DNA of 64,000 nt, taken from positions 51,941,550 through 52,005,549 of the forward strand of contig NC_030817.1 of NCBI RefSeq assembly GCF_001704415.2. The letters are read 5' to 3'. Positions 1 to 11,900 of this stretch are shown piece after piece; the first letter of the stretch is position 1; every line of letters begins with the position of its first letter. The notes below the pieces were generated by a model that made no database searches, was not told where the DNA came from, and saw only the letters and a list, made by a program, of their open reading frames with translations. The position numbers were made by a program, and so were the translations under genes. The DNA comes from Capra hircus (lineage: Eukaryota; Chordata; Mammalia; Artiodactyla; Bovidae).

Positions 1-79
1 GCAGCCAAGACATACAACTGTTCTGAGTCTTAGTTTCTTTATCTGTTAGATTGGAACACATGACAGATGTTAGCTAGAC

Positions 80-170
80 TCATTGTGATCCTTTTGGAAT
101 ATATACAAATATTAAATGATTATATTGTACATCTGAAGCTATTATATATCAATTATACATCAATTTTTAA
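80..170 (+). repeat. L1M 3' end remnant
   Basis: The stretch resembles the tail of old mammalian L1 3' UTRs, with a 'tacatctgaagctat..tatatatcaattatac' type ending. It is short and diverged. The rest of 1-740 is AT-rich, and I recognise no gene or other repeat in it. RNF111 lies upstream of CCNB2 in human, but no RNF111 exon was seen here. Confidence 0.4.
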
Positions 171-741
171 AGTGCCCCCCAAATTAGGATAATACTAAAA
201 ACTGGGATCTAAGGACTAAGAGGATTCTATGAGAAAGTTTATTTAAATTAGTATATAGGAAGAGTGGTCAATGTTATCTAAGATAGACAGGAATAGGAAA
301 TAAAAATACAGGACTACAATGCATTAAACAAGAGATTGAATCAAAAAGTTTATTTGTAAGGTTCTAGGTTAGCTGCAATGAGGGATAAGCCACAAGAAAT
401 AGTACCTCTACTTTATATGAAAATACAGTATGTCTAATATAAATTAAATTATTAAATTTTAACAGTGTCAAATCAGTTTATAAAAGCGCTTTACCATTCA
501 TAATATTTCTGTTTACAAAGCCCTAAGAGTTGATAAGGATTGTTTTATAGTTGTAACTTTTGATATTACCACAAAAGTATAACAATAAAGAAAAAGTATA
601 ATTTTACTCACAACCCCAATGCCCTAAACATCTATTTTCCCTTCCCAATACTTTTCCACTGGATATCTAATTTTTAGTTTTAGGACGATGGATACGTTAA
701 CATCTTCTCATGCCACTTAGTAGATGCAATTATTTCTGTTT

Positions 742-1520
742 TACCTCAGATATTCAGATGACACCATCCTGATGGCAGAAAGCGAAAAAGAACTAAAGAA
801 CCTCTTGATGTAAGGGAAAGAGGAGAGTGAAAAAGTTGGCTTAAAACTCAACATTCAGAAAAGTGAGATCATGGCATCTGTTCCCATCACTTCATGGCAA
901 GTAGATGGGGAAACAATGGAAACCGTGACAGGCTTTATTTTGGGGGGCTCCAAAATCATTGCAGATGGTGACTGAAGCCATGAAATTAAAAGACACTTGC
1001 TCCTTGGAAGAAAAGTTATGACCAACCTAGACAGCATATTAAAAAACAGAGATGTTACTTTGTCAACAAAGGTCCATCTAGTCAAAGCTACGTTTTTCCA
1101 GTAGTCATGTATGGATGTGAGAATTGGACTGTAAAGAAAGCTGAGTGCTGAAGAATTGATGCTTTTGAACTGTGGTGTTGAAGACTCTTGAGAGTCCTTT
1201 GGACAGCAAGGAGATCCAACCAGTCCACCCTAAAAGAAATCAATCCGGAATATTCATTGGAAGGACTGATGTTGAAACTGAAACTCCAATACTGTGGCCA
1301 CCTGATGTGAAGAACTGACTCATTTTAAAAGATCCTGATGCTGGGAAAGACTGAAGGCAGGAGGAGAAACAGACGACAGGTGGATGGCATCACCGGCTCA
1401 ATGGGACATGAGTTTGGGTAAGCTCCGGGAGTTGGTGATGGACAGGGAGGCCTGGCATGCTGCAGTCCATGGGGTCGCAAAGAGTTGGACACGACTTAGC
1501 GAGTGAACTGAACTGAAGAG
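742..1520 (+). mobile_element. BovB LINE, 5'-truncated (RT end and 3' tail)
   Basis: This is a 5'-truncated copy of the ruminant BovB (RTE-clade) retrotransposon. It begins at the reverse-transcriptase catalytic motif, where YADD is changed to Tyr-Ser-Asp-Asp (751-762), and runs to the typical 3' end with 'gagtgaactgaactgaa'. Stops and frameshifts break the reading frame, so it is inactive. An antisense open frame over 855-1085 is only its shadow. Confidence 0.85.
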
Positions 1521-1600
1521 GAAACAGGTGTAGTCATGTTAGATCCAACAGAAGGAATTTAATTCAGATCACTTTATTTAAGGCTCATTAGTACCTCAGT

Positions 1601-1860
1601 TGGAGAGGGAAATGGCAACCCACTCCAGTACTCTTGCCTAGAGAATCCTGTGGACAGAGGAGCCTGGTGGGCTGCTGTTCATGGGATCGCACAGTCGGAC
1701 ACGACAGAAGTGGCTTAGCGTGCATGCATGCATTGAAGGAGGAAATGGCAACCCACTCTAGTATTCTTGCCTGGAGAATCCCAGGGACAGCGGAGCCTGG
1801 TTGGCTGCCGTCTATGGGGTTGCGCAGAGTCGGACACCCCTGAAGCGACTTAGCAGCAGC
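1601..1860 (+). mobile_element. Bov-A2 SINE (dimeric)
   Basis: Two Bov-A monomers lie in tandem, about 1603-1720 and 1735-1860. Each carries the 'ggcaacccactc' and 'gcagagtcggacac' signatures, and they are joined by a GCATGCATGCAT linker. An 11-bp target duplication, agtacctcagt (1590-1600) and agtaccccagt (1861-1871), flanks it with one mismatch. Confidence 0.85.
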
Positions 1861-1974
1861 AGTACCCCAGTAACAGAGAGATAAACCATTTTTTAAAGAG
1901 TAGGAGTGATGGGAAATCTTGCTCAAATTCTTAGATGGAGCCTATCATCAGAAGTCATTTCACTACCTTTGCTG

Positions 1975-2070
1975 TGAGCCTTTGACCCTTCCTTTCCTCT
2001 CCTCTTTCCCCTTCCTCTCCCTTTTTCTTTCCTGTTCCTCTCCCTTTTCCTTTGCTCTTTTCTTGTCTTG
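1975..2070 (+). repeat. Pyrimidine-rich low-complexity tract
   Basis: Repeated CCTTTCC/CTCTCC-type hexamers make a nearly pure pyrimidine strand about 90 bp long. No gene signal is seen. Confidence 0.7.
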
Positions 2071-2693
2071 ACCTGATCCTCCCACCCTGCTGCCCAAAGC
2101 TGGATCACACTTCAATTGTCTTTCTCATTTTAAAATCTTCAGCACATCATAATTTATTCGACAAATATTTACTGAGCAACGATCACAACACACACGAAAC
2201 AATGTGCCAGGTTCCGCAATACAATGAAGAGCTTACTTGAATCACAAGTCACATAAACCGCATTTATCGTTTTTTCCCCATCTCCTAAGAATCTTTGCTT
2301 TAGAGTTAACGCCACAATTCCCGCTCCTTAAGCACACGTTTGCATCTCAACCACCTAACACAGCGCAGCCCTAAATGACCCATAGGCGCCTGTTCCACCA
2401 CCTAGGCAGGCCAATCCGACCTAACTTCAACGCAAAAGTTATGGAAGAAGAGGAAATATCAGAAATGGTATTTTAAGGGTATTCCCTAGAACCAACTTCC
2501 GCGCACCCTGTACAAACGCAGACATCCGTAATTGAGGTCGCGTCCAAATCCAGACAAGGCGTCCTAAGTCTGCTTTTCCAATGAGACATTTTATTTTTGT
2601 TTATCTTAGGAGCCGAGATTTTTTTTTTTTTAAATAACACCAAGCAGAAAAAAAACATGTTGTTATGACAACAAACGGGTCTGGAAAATTCAG

Positions 2694-2763
2694 CCAATCT
2701 GCCTGCGGAAGGGCCTCTTGACTAGCCAATGGGAAGAGCGCGTGGTTCGTAGGGCCGCCCAAT
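2694..2763 (+). promoter_or_regulatory. CCNB2: Three CCAAT boxes of the CCNB2 promoter
   Basis: Exact CCAAT pentamers start at 2694, 2726 and 2759, so they are 32 and 33 bp apart. Evenly spaced CCAAT boxes bound by NF-Y are established features of G2/M promoters such as CCNB2, CDK1 and CDC25C. They sit just upstream of the CDE/CHR pair, with no TATA box in the expected place. The motifs and spacing are seen directly; NF-Y binding in this species is inferred. Confidence 0.9.
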
Positions 2764-2775
2764 GGGGGCGCGAGC

Positions 2776-2790
2776 GGCGCGGTATTTGAA
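2776..2790 (+). promoter_or_regulatory. CCNB2: CDE/CHR cell-cycle element
   Basis: The sequence GGCGCGG (2776-2782) is followed by TTTGAA (2785-2790). This matches the cell-cycle-dependent element and cell-cycle homology region of promoters repressed in G0/G1 by the DREAM complex and activated in G2/M by MuvB/B-MYB/FOXM1. It lies 22 bp past the third CCAAT box and 145 bp before the ATG, so transcription probably starts around 2800-2850. The motif is seen; the factor identities are known for the family. Confidence 0.85.
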
Positions 2791-2934
2791 TCCTGGAACT
2801 AGGCGACTTCTCGAAGATCCCCAGCTTGCGGGCCCGGAGCGCAGTCGTAACTGCGCGGGGGAAGCTAGTGCTCTCTGTGTCCAGTCCGAGTCCTTCCCTG
2901 GGCGGAGCCGCCACTCTTGCCTGTTCATTTCCTC

Positions 2935-2958
2935 ATGGCGCTTCTCCGACGCCCGACG
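2935..2958 (+). CDS. CCNB2: CCNB2 exon 1, coding part
   Basis: Encodes MALLRRPT, residues 1-8, then a gtgagt donor at 2959. The 5' UTR probably begins near 2800-2850, by position relative to the CHR; no cap site can be proven. Confidence 0.95.
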
Positions 2959-5900
2959 GTGAGTGGGCCGGCGACCCTCCGCACGGTCCTGGGCCCGGCC
3001 GCGCTGCCTGCTCTGCCGACTCTCTCTTCTCTTTCTCCTCGGCTTTGAACTTCGTCCCAAGCTGCGCCGTTTTCCTCTTCCTGCGGGCGGCCTGGGCCCT
3101 AGGGCCTGGCCGGCCCTGAGGCCTATACCCGCCGGCTGACTTCTCGCCTTGCTTCCGCTCTCCCGGTGCTGGCTCCTGGCCTGGCCGTACCTTCCGCGGG
3201 GCGAGGGGAGTATAGGAAAACGCCTCGGGCCTGGCACTTGTCAAGTGAGTCCCTGGAGCGCTGGGCCTAGGACTGGGCAAGCGGTCCCCGAGAGCGCTTT
3301 GTTGCTGAGTTATCTAAATACAGCTGCTTGGGGTTTTCTTCCTCCTTCAGTCCTTGCCAGCTAAGGAATCAGCTGTGGGGAAGGGGAGAAGGACGAAGAA
3401 ATTCCGCAGGCTGAAAAATATTTCAGATGTTTAATCAAGCAACAGCTATGGATGTTTTTCAAATGTTTGCACATTTCACTTTGTATGAGTTTCCTGTTTA
3501 TTTCTGCACGCGAGGTCTTACAAGGCTAAGTTCGCCAATGTATGGGCTTGCCCCTTTAAAAAAGTAATTTCCTTTACTCAAGTGTAATAGAGATATTATT
3601 TGGAGCCATATGGCAGACTGAAAGAAGGTCCAAATTCATTTATTTCATCTTTGCAAAAAACAAATCGTTAATGGTAGTTTGGAATTTTCTATGGGTTTGA
3701 ATTGTACCTGGATCTGTTTTTTTCCTTGCTGAAAAGTAGAGGGCCCTGACACACCTGAGCTCCATCCTCCTGGCTGTAGGCTTGTTAAAAGCTGCTGATT
3801 TCCCCTTCCAAATGGATTGACCTAGATTACCACTTCAACCCACAGGAAATTTAAAACACTTTTTAAAACGGGCAGTGACTTGAACAGTGTGACTTTTGAG
3901 GATCCTAATAAGTTGAATACATTCTGTATTTAACTGTAATACTTTTGTGAATCTGAGTCAAACTGATAAGTAATTTTTGTCTAAACTACCCCATAAAGTG
4001 CTTTCATAGTTAAATTCCCTTCTATTCAGGTAAGGCTTGCATTTTCCCCTGCCCATTTGTCTATTCTGGTAGGTCCATTCAAATCCTCTGTTGGAAAATA
4101 TGTTAAGATTAGGACCCCTGATTATCAAGAATAGTACATGCTGGTTTTTTTTCTCCTGAAATGTTTATCACATATAATAAACTTTTCTATGTAAAACTTT
4201 TCTTGTTTTTACTAACAAGTTTCTGTTTCTAAGTACATTCTGTCTAACGCGTGTTAACAATTTTTATTTCATACAATTCACACTTTCTCTGAATTTGAGA
4301 TAAAACTATTTTACTCATAAAAACTTTTCTTTCTAAATATCCCTAATAAAAGAGAGCTTACATGCTATGGCACCCTCACAGCTAAAAGGCTGTCTTTAAA
4401 GATGTTGCCAGTCTGAGCACTTATTTGTAGAATCAAAACCTAGTTTAGGTTTTAAACGTCTGGCTTTTAAACAGCTTTTTAATATTGCATCTTAATTGCG
4501 CCTGTTACTCATCTCTGTCCAGGAAGTTTTTTAAATAGATGCCATTCATATACAGGGTCCATATAGGAAGCTCTTAGTGGGATTAAAAAAAAAGTGAATG
4601 AGTGTATTTGCCTAATTTAGAGTGATGTTATAAATAGAAAGTAGCATTTTTAGACTTCCTAAAATTTACCTTTCTCTCTGGCAGATAGACCTCAATAAAT
4701 TCACCATTGCCAAATCAATTCTGAATCTGAGGATCTGACACCAGCAAAGTATTGTAAATTATCTCAACTTTGAATAACTTTTTTCCTTGTGTGTTTTTTT
4801 TTTTTTTTTAGGTGTCCACCGATTTAGAGAATAATGACACAGGAGTTAATTCTAAACCTAAAAGTCATGTGACTATCAGGCGGGCAGTTTTAGAAGAAAT
4901 TGGAAATCGGGTTACAACCCGAGCCATACAAGTAGCTAAGGTAACAACTGTGAGGGCTGCACCTCTGCACACTAGGCTGACCCTGTAGAGCACTCAGTGG
5001 CAACACAGGCTGTCTTGCCCTCTTCACATTTCTTTTTCATTTCAGAAAGCCCAGAACACTAAAGTACCTGTTGCACCCACCAAAACAACAAATGTCAACA
5101 AGCACCCGAAACCTACTGCTTCTGTGAAACCAGTGCAGATGGATGTGTTGGCTCCAAAGGTAGGAAGTTCTGAATTTACAAACATACTTAACAGAGTAGC
5201 CAGTTTGGGGCTATGGTGTAAGGGCACCTTTATCATCACTGCTGCTTTTGAAGAACATTGATAGCAGGAGCTCTGCTTTAAGACAACAGTGTAGAAAATG
5301 AACATCTTTGTAGTAATTAACATAATGTTATGACCTTGAGTAACAAAGTTAAATACCTTAGTACCTAAATAAATTTCATGATCTCAGAGGAAAATTTGAT
5401 AGATTTTATTAAAAATAATTCACTGTAAGAATGAACTTGCCTGCAAAGGTGGTGGAAGCTTGCAATTATGAGACCTTCACTCATGGAAGAACAAAGTAAT
5501 GCCAGGATGGTATTGAGAGATTGTAGTCTCCATGACTGGTTAGTTCAATTAAAGTTAGAATGGTAGTGGACGCACTGGCCTGTTCATCTTCCACCGTCTT
5601 CTAGTTCATGCGTGCTCTCGTTCATAGATCACACAAAGTCACATAATCACAGTGAAGCAAGCACTGTTGTAAGTGCTGACAATACAACAATGACTGCTCT
5701 TTCTAGTTCAAGATATTTATATAGTTGTTTGCTTGAAATTTTTTGGTAAAACATTGGACATATTGGAGAAATAGGTTGAGTACTTACTATACACATCCAG
5801 TTGTGTTAAGGCTGTGTTAAGACATCTTGCCTTGAGGAGACTTATCTAGAGAGGGCATTTGTACCTGAAAATTAAATTTGTAATCCGAGGGCGCGATGCT

Positions 5901-8900
5901 CGGTACCCACAGGCAATGGCTGACTGAACGCAGTGTCCCATCTAAAGGAGGGAGAGAATCATGGGGGATGGAGTGGTCAAGGCAGACTTGCTGAAGTAAG
6001 TGGGATTTTTAGGGATAGAGAAAAGCTGATAGGAAAGGTGGAAACAAAGCATCAGTGGGGATCAAGGCACCAAAGAGGGGATAGGCCTATAAGTTATGTC
6101 CTTCAGGGCAAAGAGTCAGCAAGTCTAAGTTGGATCAGAAGGTTTGTGTGAGGAGGCAGGCAAAAAGTTGGACAGAAGATTGCAGTTGGATTTGAAGGCC
6201 TTGGAATTTGGGTTATATCCCATTAGGCAGAGGGGAATGCATGGAAAGTTTGGAGGAGGAGATGAAAGCAGTGATGAAAGCAGTGTAGCGTGGCCGTGGA
6301 AGGGATATGTTGGGTGTCTTGGGCCGATGGTGTCTTGAATAAGCCTGGATCTCTCCAAAGTGCCCGCCCATTTACCAGTGTCAATGTGGGTGCTAAGAAA
6401 CAACCTCAACGTGCTGGGATGTCCCAGAACTCCTTTCAGGGACATCATCCTGTATTCAGAAGGAATCCTTTGGGTATGCTGCTTGGAGTGGAGTGAGACC
6501 CTTAAGCACTAGAGTAGTTAATCCTGAAATTTTGGGAGAAAACTATGTTTTTGCTGACTCATGAGGCTTTGGCAAACAGTAGTTTGAAGGAAGGAAACAG
6601 GCTTTCTGCTAGTCTCTTGTTTGCTGGGCACTGGGAAAACAAGGTGAGTGAACCAGCTTCCTATTCCCAGGAGGTTCCCAATCAAACCCGGAACATCAAA
6701 GTGAAGGCGTGTGCTGTAATACGTTGTGGCAGAGGCAGATGCGGTCTTAGGAGACATACTGGGGAGCGGCGGCTAGAAATTCGGAGGTGGCTTTAGATTT
6801 ACAAATCTGCTTGAAACACTAAATGTAGTGATGGTCATTATTCACGGATAAGAATAGTTTATGGTCTAACTTTCCCTAAAACAAAAACTATATATAAAAG
6901 GAAATGAGCATGACTATTCATATTAAAAGAAGTGTCTTTTATTTTTAATTATACGAGAAACAGGGATAAGCAAGACAATACAGACATGGTAGAGTGCATA
7001 GGATAACGGGTCAGTTCATTTTTACTATTCTCCCCACCCTCAAAATTCTACTCCATTGCATTCCCTAAAGGTAACCTCAGTAGTTGACTTTGTCTTTCTG
7101 CAACTGAGTGTGCTTGTGTATATACACAGTTACTGCTGCAAATCGTGAACTCTGATTGGAACCAACAGGTTTTCTTGGAGTCCTTCCTTATTGCACTGAG
7201 TTGACGTTATCTATTATAAATCTAGCAAATAAAAGAACCCTGGGGCTTCTCTGATGGCTCAGTGGTGAAGAATCTTCCTGCCAGTGCAGGATGTGGTGGT
7301 TCGACCCCTGGGCTGGGAGGATTGCGCGTGATGCGGAGCAACTAAACCTGGGTACCAGCAACAAGAGAAGCCACCACAGTGAGAAGCCTGAGCACCGCAG
7401 CTAGAGAGTAGCCCTAACTCCCTGCAGCAAGAGGAAAGCCCGCACAACGAAGTCCTAGTGCAGCTCAAAGTAAAGTATAATTTTAAAAAATAACTGTTTC
7501 AACAAAACTTGTGTAAATACCTATATATTTGCATGTTTATATTTTATTTATTTATTTGGCTGCATTGGGTCTTAGCTGTGGCTTGTGGGATCTTTTGTTG
7601 CTGCGTACAGCCTCTCTAGTTGTGGCAGGCAGGCTTAGTTCCCCCTGGCACGTGGGATCTTAGCTCAGCAACCAGGAATTGACCCACATCCCTGCACTGG
7701 CAGGTGGATTCTTAACCACGGGACCACCAGGGAAGCCCTGCATGTGCATGTTAATCGGCTCTCTTAACAGACCGACTCATTAAATGTTGGTGCTGGGAGA
7801 ACTCCGGTAGCCTTTTTTCATCTCCACACATCCTTTGGCAAAGAACCACATCTCAAGTTCAGCACAGTCTCACAACTTTATTATTTCTGAGCCTGCTTTT
7901 CAGTTGTCTCTGACAACTCACGGAACTCATTCATCAATCTAATGTGAAGCTTTTGCTCTAGGACCACTTTTGTGTTGGACAACAGTTGATCCATGTTATC
8001 TTTGCATGCAGCAGACACTGGACAGTTTGGCCAGTGCACAGTTGGCTCACAGAACTTAGGTTATTATCTCCACAGGCAAGCGAGATCTTAGAAAGGATTT
8101 TATAATAATTCAATTATGTTGGAGTCCAAAAGGAATGCTTTCAAGAAATTCTAAATTAAGGCCCAGAGCAATTATCCTTGTCTTATCCTGGTGGCTTTAT
8201 GGATATGACTAAACTTAGGTGTGCTTCTGAGTAGAAACAGGTGAATATTCAAGCTGCTAAGGCATCTGAAGTACATAACTTCTGTCTTCTTCTTCTTTAA
8301 AATTTATTTTTATTTGTTTTTAGCTGGATGATAATTGCTTTGCAATGTGTTGTTGGTTTCTGCTGTACAACAGGTGAATCAGCCATAAGCATACATATAT
8401 CCCCTCCGTGCACCTCCCTCCCACCTCCACTCCACCCCACCCCTATAGGTTGTTACAGAGCGCAGGGCTGGGCTCCCTGCGTCACACAGCAACGTCCCGC
8501 TAGCTGTCTCTCTTTCCCGCATGGTGATGTGTACATTTCAGTGCTATTCTCTGTTTGTCCTGTCCTCTCTGTTCCCCCGCTGTGCCACAAGTCTGTTCTC
8601 TACGTCTGTGTGTCTGTTCCTGCCCTGCAGATAAGTTCATCAGTACCATTTTTCTAGATCCCATATTTATGCATTAATATGCGATGTTTGTTTTTCTCTT
8701 TCTGACTTATTTCACTTTGTATAACAGGCTTTAGGTTTGTCCACCTCTGTTCATCTGACTCATATTCACTCCTTTTATGGCTGAGTATATTCCATTGTAT
8801 ATCTGTACCACAGCTTATTTATCCATTCATCTATCAATGGACATCTAGGCTTTTCTCATGTCCTGTTTATTGTATTAATAAGTAGAGCTGCAGTGAACAT

Positions 8901-11900
8901 TGGGATATACATGTCGTTTTGAATTGTGGTTTCCTCAGGGTATATGCCCAGTAGTGGGATTGCTGGGTCACACAGTAGTCTTATTTCTAGTTTTTAAAGG
9001 AATCTCCATATTGTTCTCCATAGTGCCTATGTCAATTTACATTCCCACCAACAGTGCAAGAGGGATACCTTTTCTCCACATCCTCTCCAGTATTAATTGT
9101 TTGTAGATTTTTTGACGATGGCCATTCTGGCTGGTGTGAGATGGTGCTTCACTGTGGTTTTGATTTGCATTTCTCTAATAATGAGCAATGTTGAGAGCAT
9201 CTTTTCATGTGTTTATTGGTCATCTGTATGTCTTCTTTGGAGAAATGCCTCCAAAGAAGGTCTTCGCCAGGTTTCTGATTGTGTTGTTTTTCTGATAGGG
9301 AGCTGCAGGAGCTGCTTGTATAGTTTGGAGGTTAACTCTTTGTCAGTTGCTTTGTTTGCAGTCATTTTCTCTCATTCTGAGGGTTGTCTTTTCATCTTGT
9401 TTATTTCCTTTTCTGTGCAAAAGCTTGTAAGTTAAATTAGGTCCCATTTGTATAGTTTTATTTCCATTAGTCTAGGAAGTGGGTCAGAGAGGATCTTGCT
9501 GGTGATTTATGTCAGAGTGTACTGCCTGTGTCTTCCTGTAAGATTTTTACATTTTCTGGTCTTACATTTAGGTCTTTAATCTATTTTGTGTTTATCTTTG
9601 TATATGGTGTTAGGAAGTATTCTGATTTCATTCTTTTATATGTATCTGTCCAGTTTTCCCAGCACCATGTGTTGAAGGGGCTATCTTTGCTTCATTGTAT
9701 ATTCTTAGCTCCTTTGTCAACAATAAGGTGCCCATGGGTGCGAGGGTTTATCTCTACACTTCCTATCCTTTTCCATTGGTCTGTATTTCTGTTTTTGTAC
9801 CAATACCATACTGTCTTGATGCCTGTAGCTTTGTAGTATACTTCTGTCTTCTTAAACCAGGCTTCCTGGTACTGATTGCCCCTCCTGGGGAGAGTAATGA
9901 TGATTATCCCTAAAAAGGAAACCTTAAACTGAAGCTGCACATACTTATTAAAACGCACATCTGATTCCAGTCACTCTTGCTCAGTGCCTTCAGGGTATTC
10001 GCTTCCCTTTGGATGAAATCTAAACTCCCTAGCCGGGTTCTCGCTCACCTGTCCAGTCTGTTTCTGTCACCTCATACGCTACGCTCTCCATTCTCAAATC
10101 AGTGCTCAGTCCCCAGACTTGCCTTTATTTCTTGGCTTCCCCTGGGACTTTGTACTCATGTGCCTTTGCCTGCTCAGTGAGTTCTGCGCTCTCTGAAGAG
10201 CTTACTAGTTTTCTCCCTAGGACCTCAGGTAACTTTTCTTATTCCTTCTAGTAGTTCTTAAATTCTTGAGAGATGAGGTATACCTGTATACCTCTTGCTC
10301 ACCTGGCCCTTCCTCAATTCAAGACCTTTTGTTTAAGAGGGAAGGGCATGATTTGAATTGCTACATATCCTGTGGCTGTTACTGTTTTCTTCTCTAAGAC
10401 TGGAAACTGTAACCGTTGAGCTTTTATGTAAGTTAAATTTGTTTATTATCCTGCCTTCTCTTTCTTTCTATATTTTATTGTTTTAATATATATTCTTACA
10501 GCCTAGCAGTCCTAGGCTATACTTTGAGAAGTACCTCTTATCCTTAAAAAAAAAAAAAAAGTGATGGTTTATTTATGCTTCATTACTAAATGCTTGTTTT
10601 AACTCCATACAATTTTAATTTGGATAATCACCCAGTCATGATAAGAAAATAAAATACTGGGTGTCTACTTGCTCAGTCTTTGCTTCCTCCTGTTTTATTC
10701 ATAGGCTGGAATGTGCTTTCCTGCTTTTTCGTTGTTAAATAATTTCTCAATTTAGAATAAATTAGTTGATGAAGAAAACATTACACTTGCTCAAGAGGGC
10801 ACTGCCAAAGTGAACTATCAGTTCTAGGAATCTCTGAACCTAGGTGTCTTAAGTTTCTTACACTCAATATTTACTGAACCCTACTATATGTCAGGGGGCC
10901 TTCCCAGGTCTAGCAGTGGTAAAAAAAAAAAATCCACCTACCAAGAGACACAAGACATGTGGGTTCAATCCCTGGGTTGGGAAGATCCTCTGGAGAAGGA
11001 AATGGAAACCCAGCCCAGTATTCTTGCCTGGGAAATCCCATGGACAGAGGAGGCTGGTGGTATAGTCCAGTGGGTGGCAAAGAACCAGACATGACTGAGC
11101 AGCTATGCCAACAAAAGTGTGTCAGGGATGACATAGGCATTTGAGAGGCTTTAGTGGGCAAAATCAGTGTGAATAGATGTAAGGCCATAGAACTTACATT
11201 CTGGTAGAAGTAGAAAATAATATGCATGATATATAAATAAAGTCTGTGATATATTGTTGTTCAGTTGCTAAGTGGTGTCTGACTCTTTTGATCCCATGAA
11301 CTGCAGCACACCAGGTTTCTCTGTCCTTCACATCTCCCTGACTTTGCTAAAACTCATGTCCATTGAGTCAGCAATACCATCCAACCATCTCATCCTCTGT
11401 TGCCCCCTTCTCCTCTTGCCCTCAATCTTTCCCAGCATGGGGGTCTTTTCCAATGAGTTGGCTGTTCGTATCAGGTGGCCAAAGTATTGGAGCTTCAGCT
11501 TCAGCATCAATCCTTCAATGAATATTCAGGGTTGATCCTTTAGGATTGACTGGTTTGATCACCTTGTTGTCCAAGGGACTCTCAAGAGCCTTCTCCAACA
11601 CCACAGTTTGAAAGCATTAATTCTTCGGTGCTTAGCCTTCTTTATGGTCCAGCTGTCACATATATACATGACTATTGGAAGAACCATAGTCTTGACTGTA
11701 TGGACCTTTGTTGGTAAAGTGATGTCTCTGCTTTTTAACACACTGTCTAGGTTTGTCATAGCTATTCTTACAAAAAGCAAGTGTCGTTTAATTTTCTGGC
11801 TGCAGTCACTGTCTGCAGTGATTTTGGAGCCCAAGAAAATAAAATCTGTCACTGTTTCCACTTTTTTCCATCTCTATTTGCCATGAAGTGATGGGACTAG

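Larger units (their letters stand above)
2740..3300. promoter_or_regulatory. CCNB2: CpG island over CCNB2 promoter and exon 1
   Basis: The DNA becomes GC-rich and dense in CG dinucleotides here, between AT-rich flanks. It covers the promoter, the 5' UTR, exon 1 and the start of intron 1. Open frames on the - strand in this stretch are explained by GC content and are not called as genes. Confidence 0.75.

Noticed and set aside
1..740. Possible end of RNF111 upstream of CCNB2
   Set aside because: RNF111 is the upstream neighbour in human, but no RING exon, stop or poly(A) pattern was seen here.
2722..3237. 171-codon open frame antisense to CCNB2 exon 1
   Set aside because: It lies in a CpG island, where stops are rare in every frame, and its Arg/Pro/Ser-rich product has no domain.
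11608..11886. Several + strand open frames across 11272-14384
   Set aside because: They are the reverse strand of the antisense BovB.
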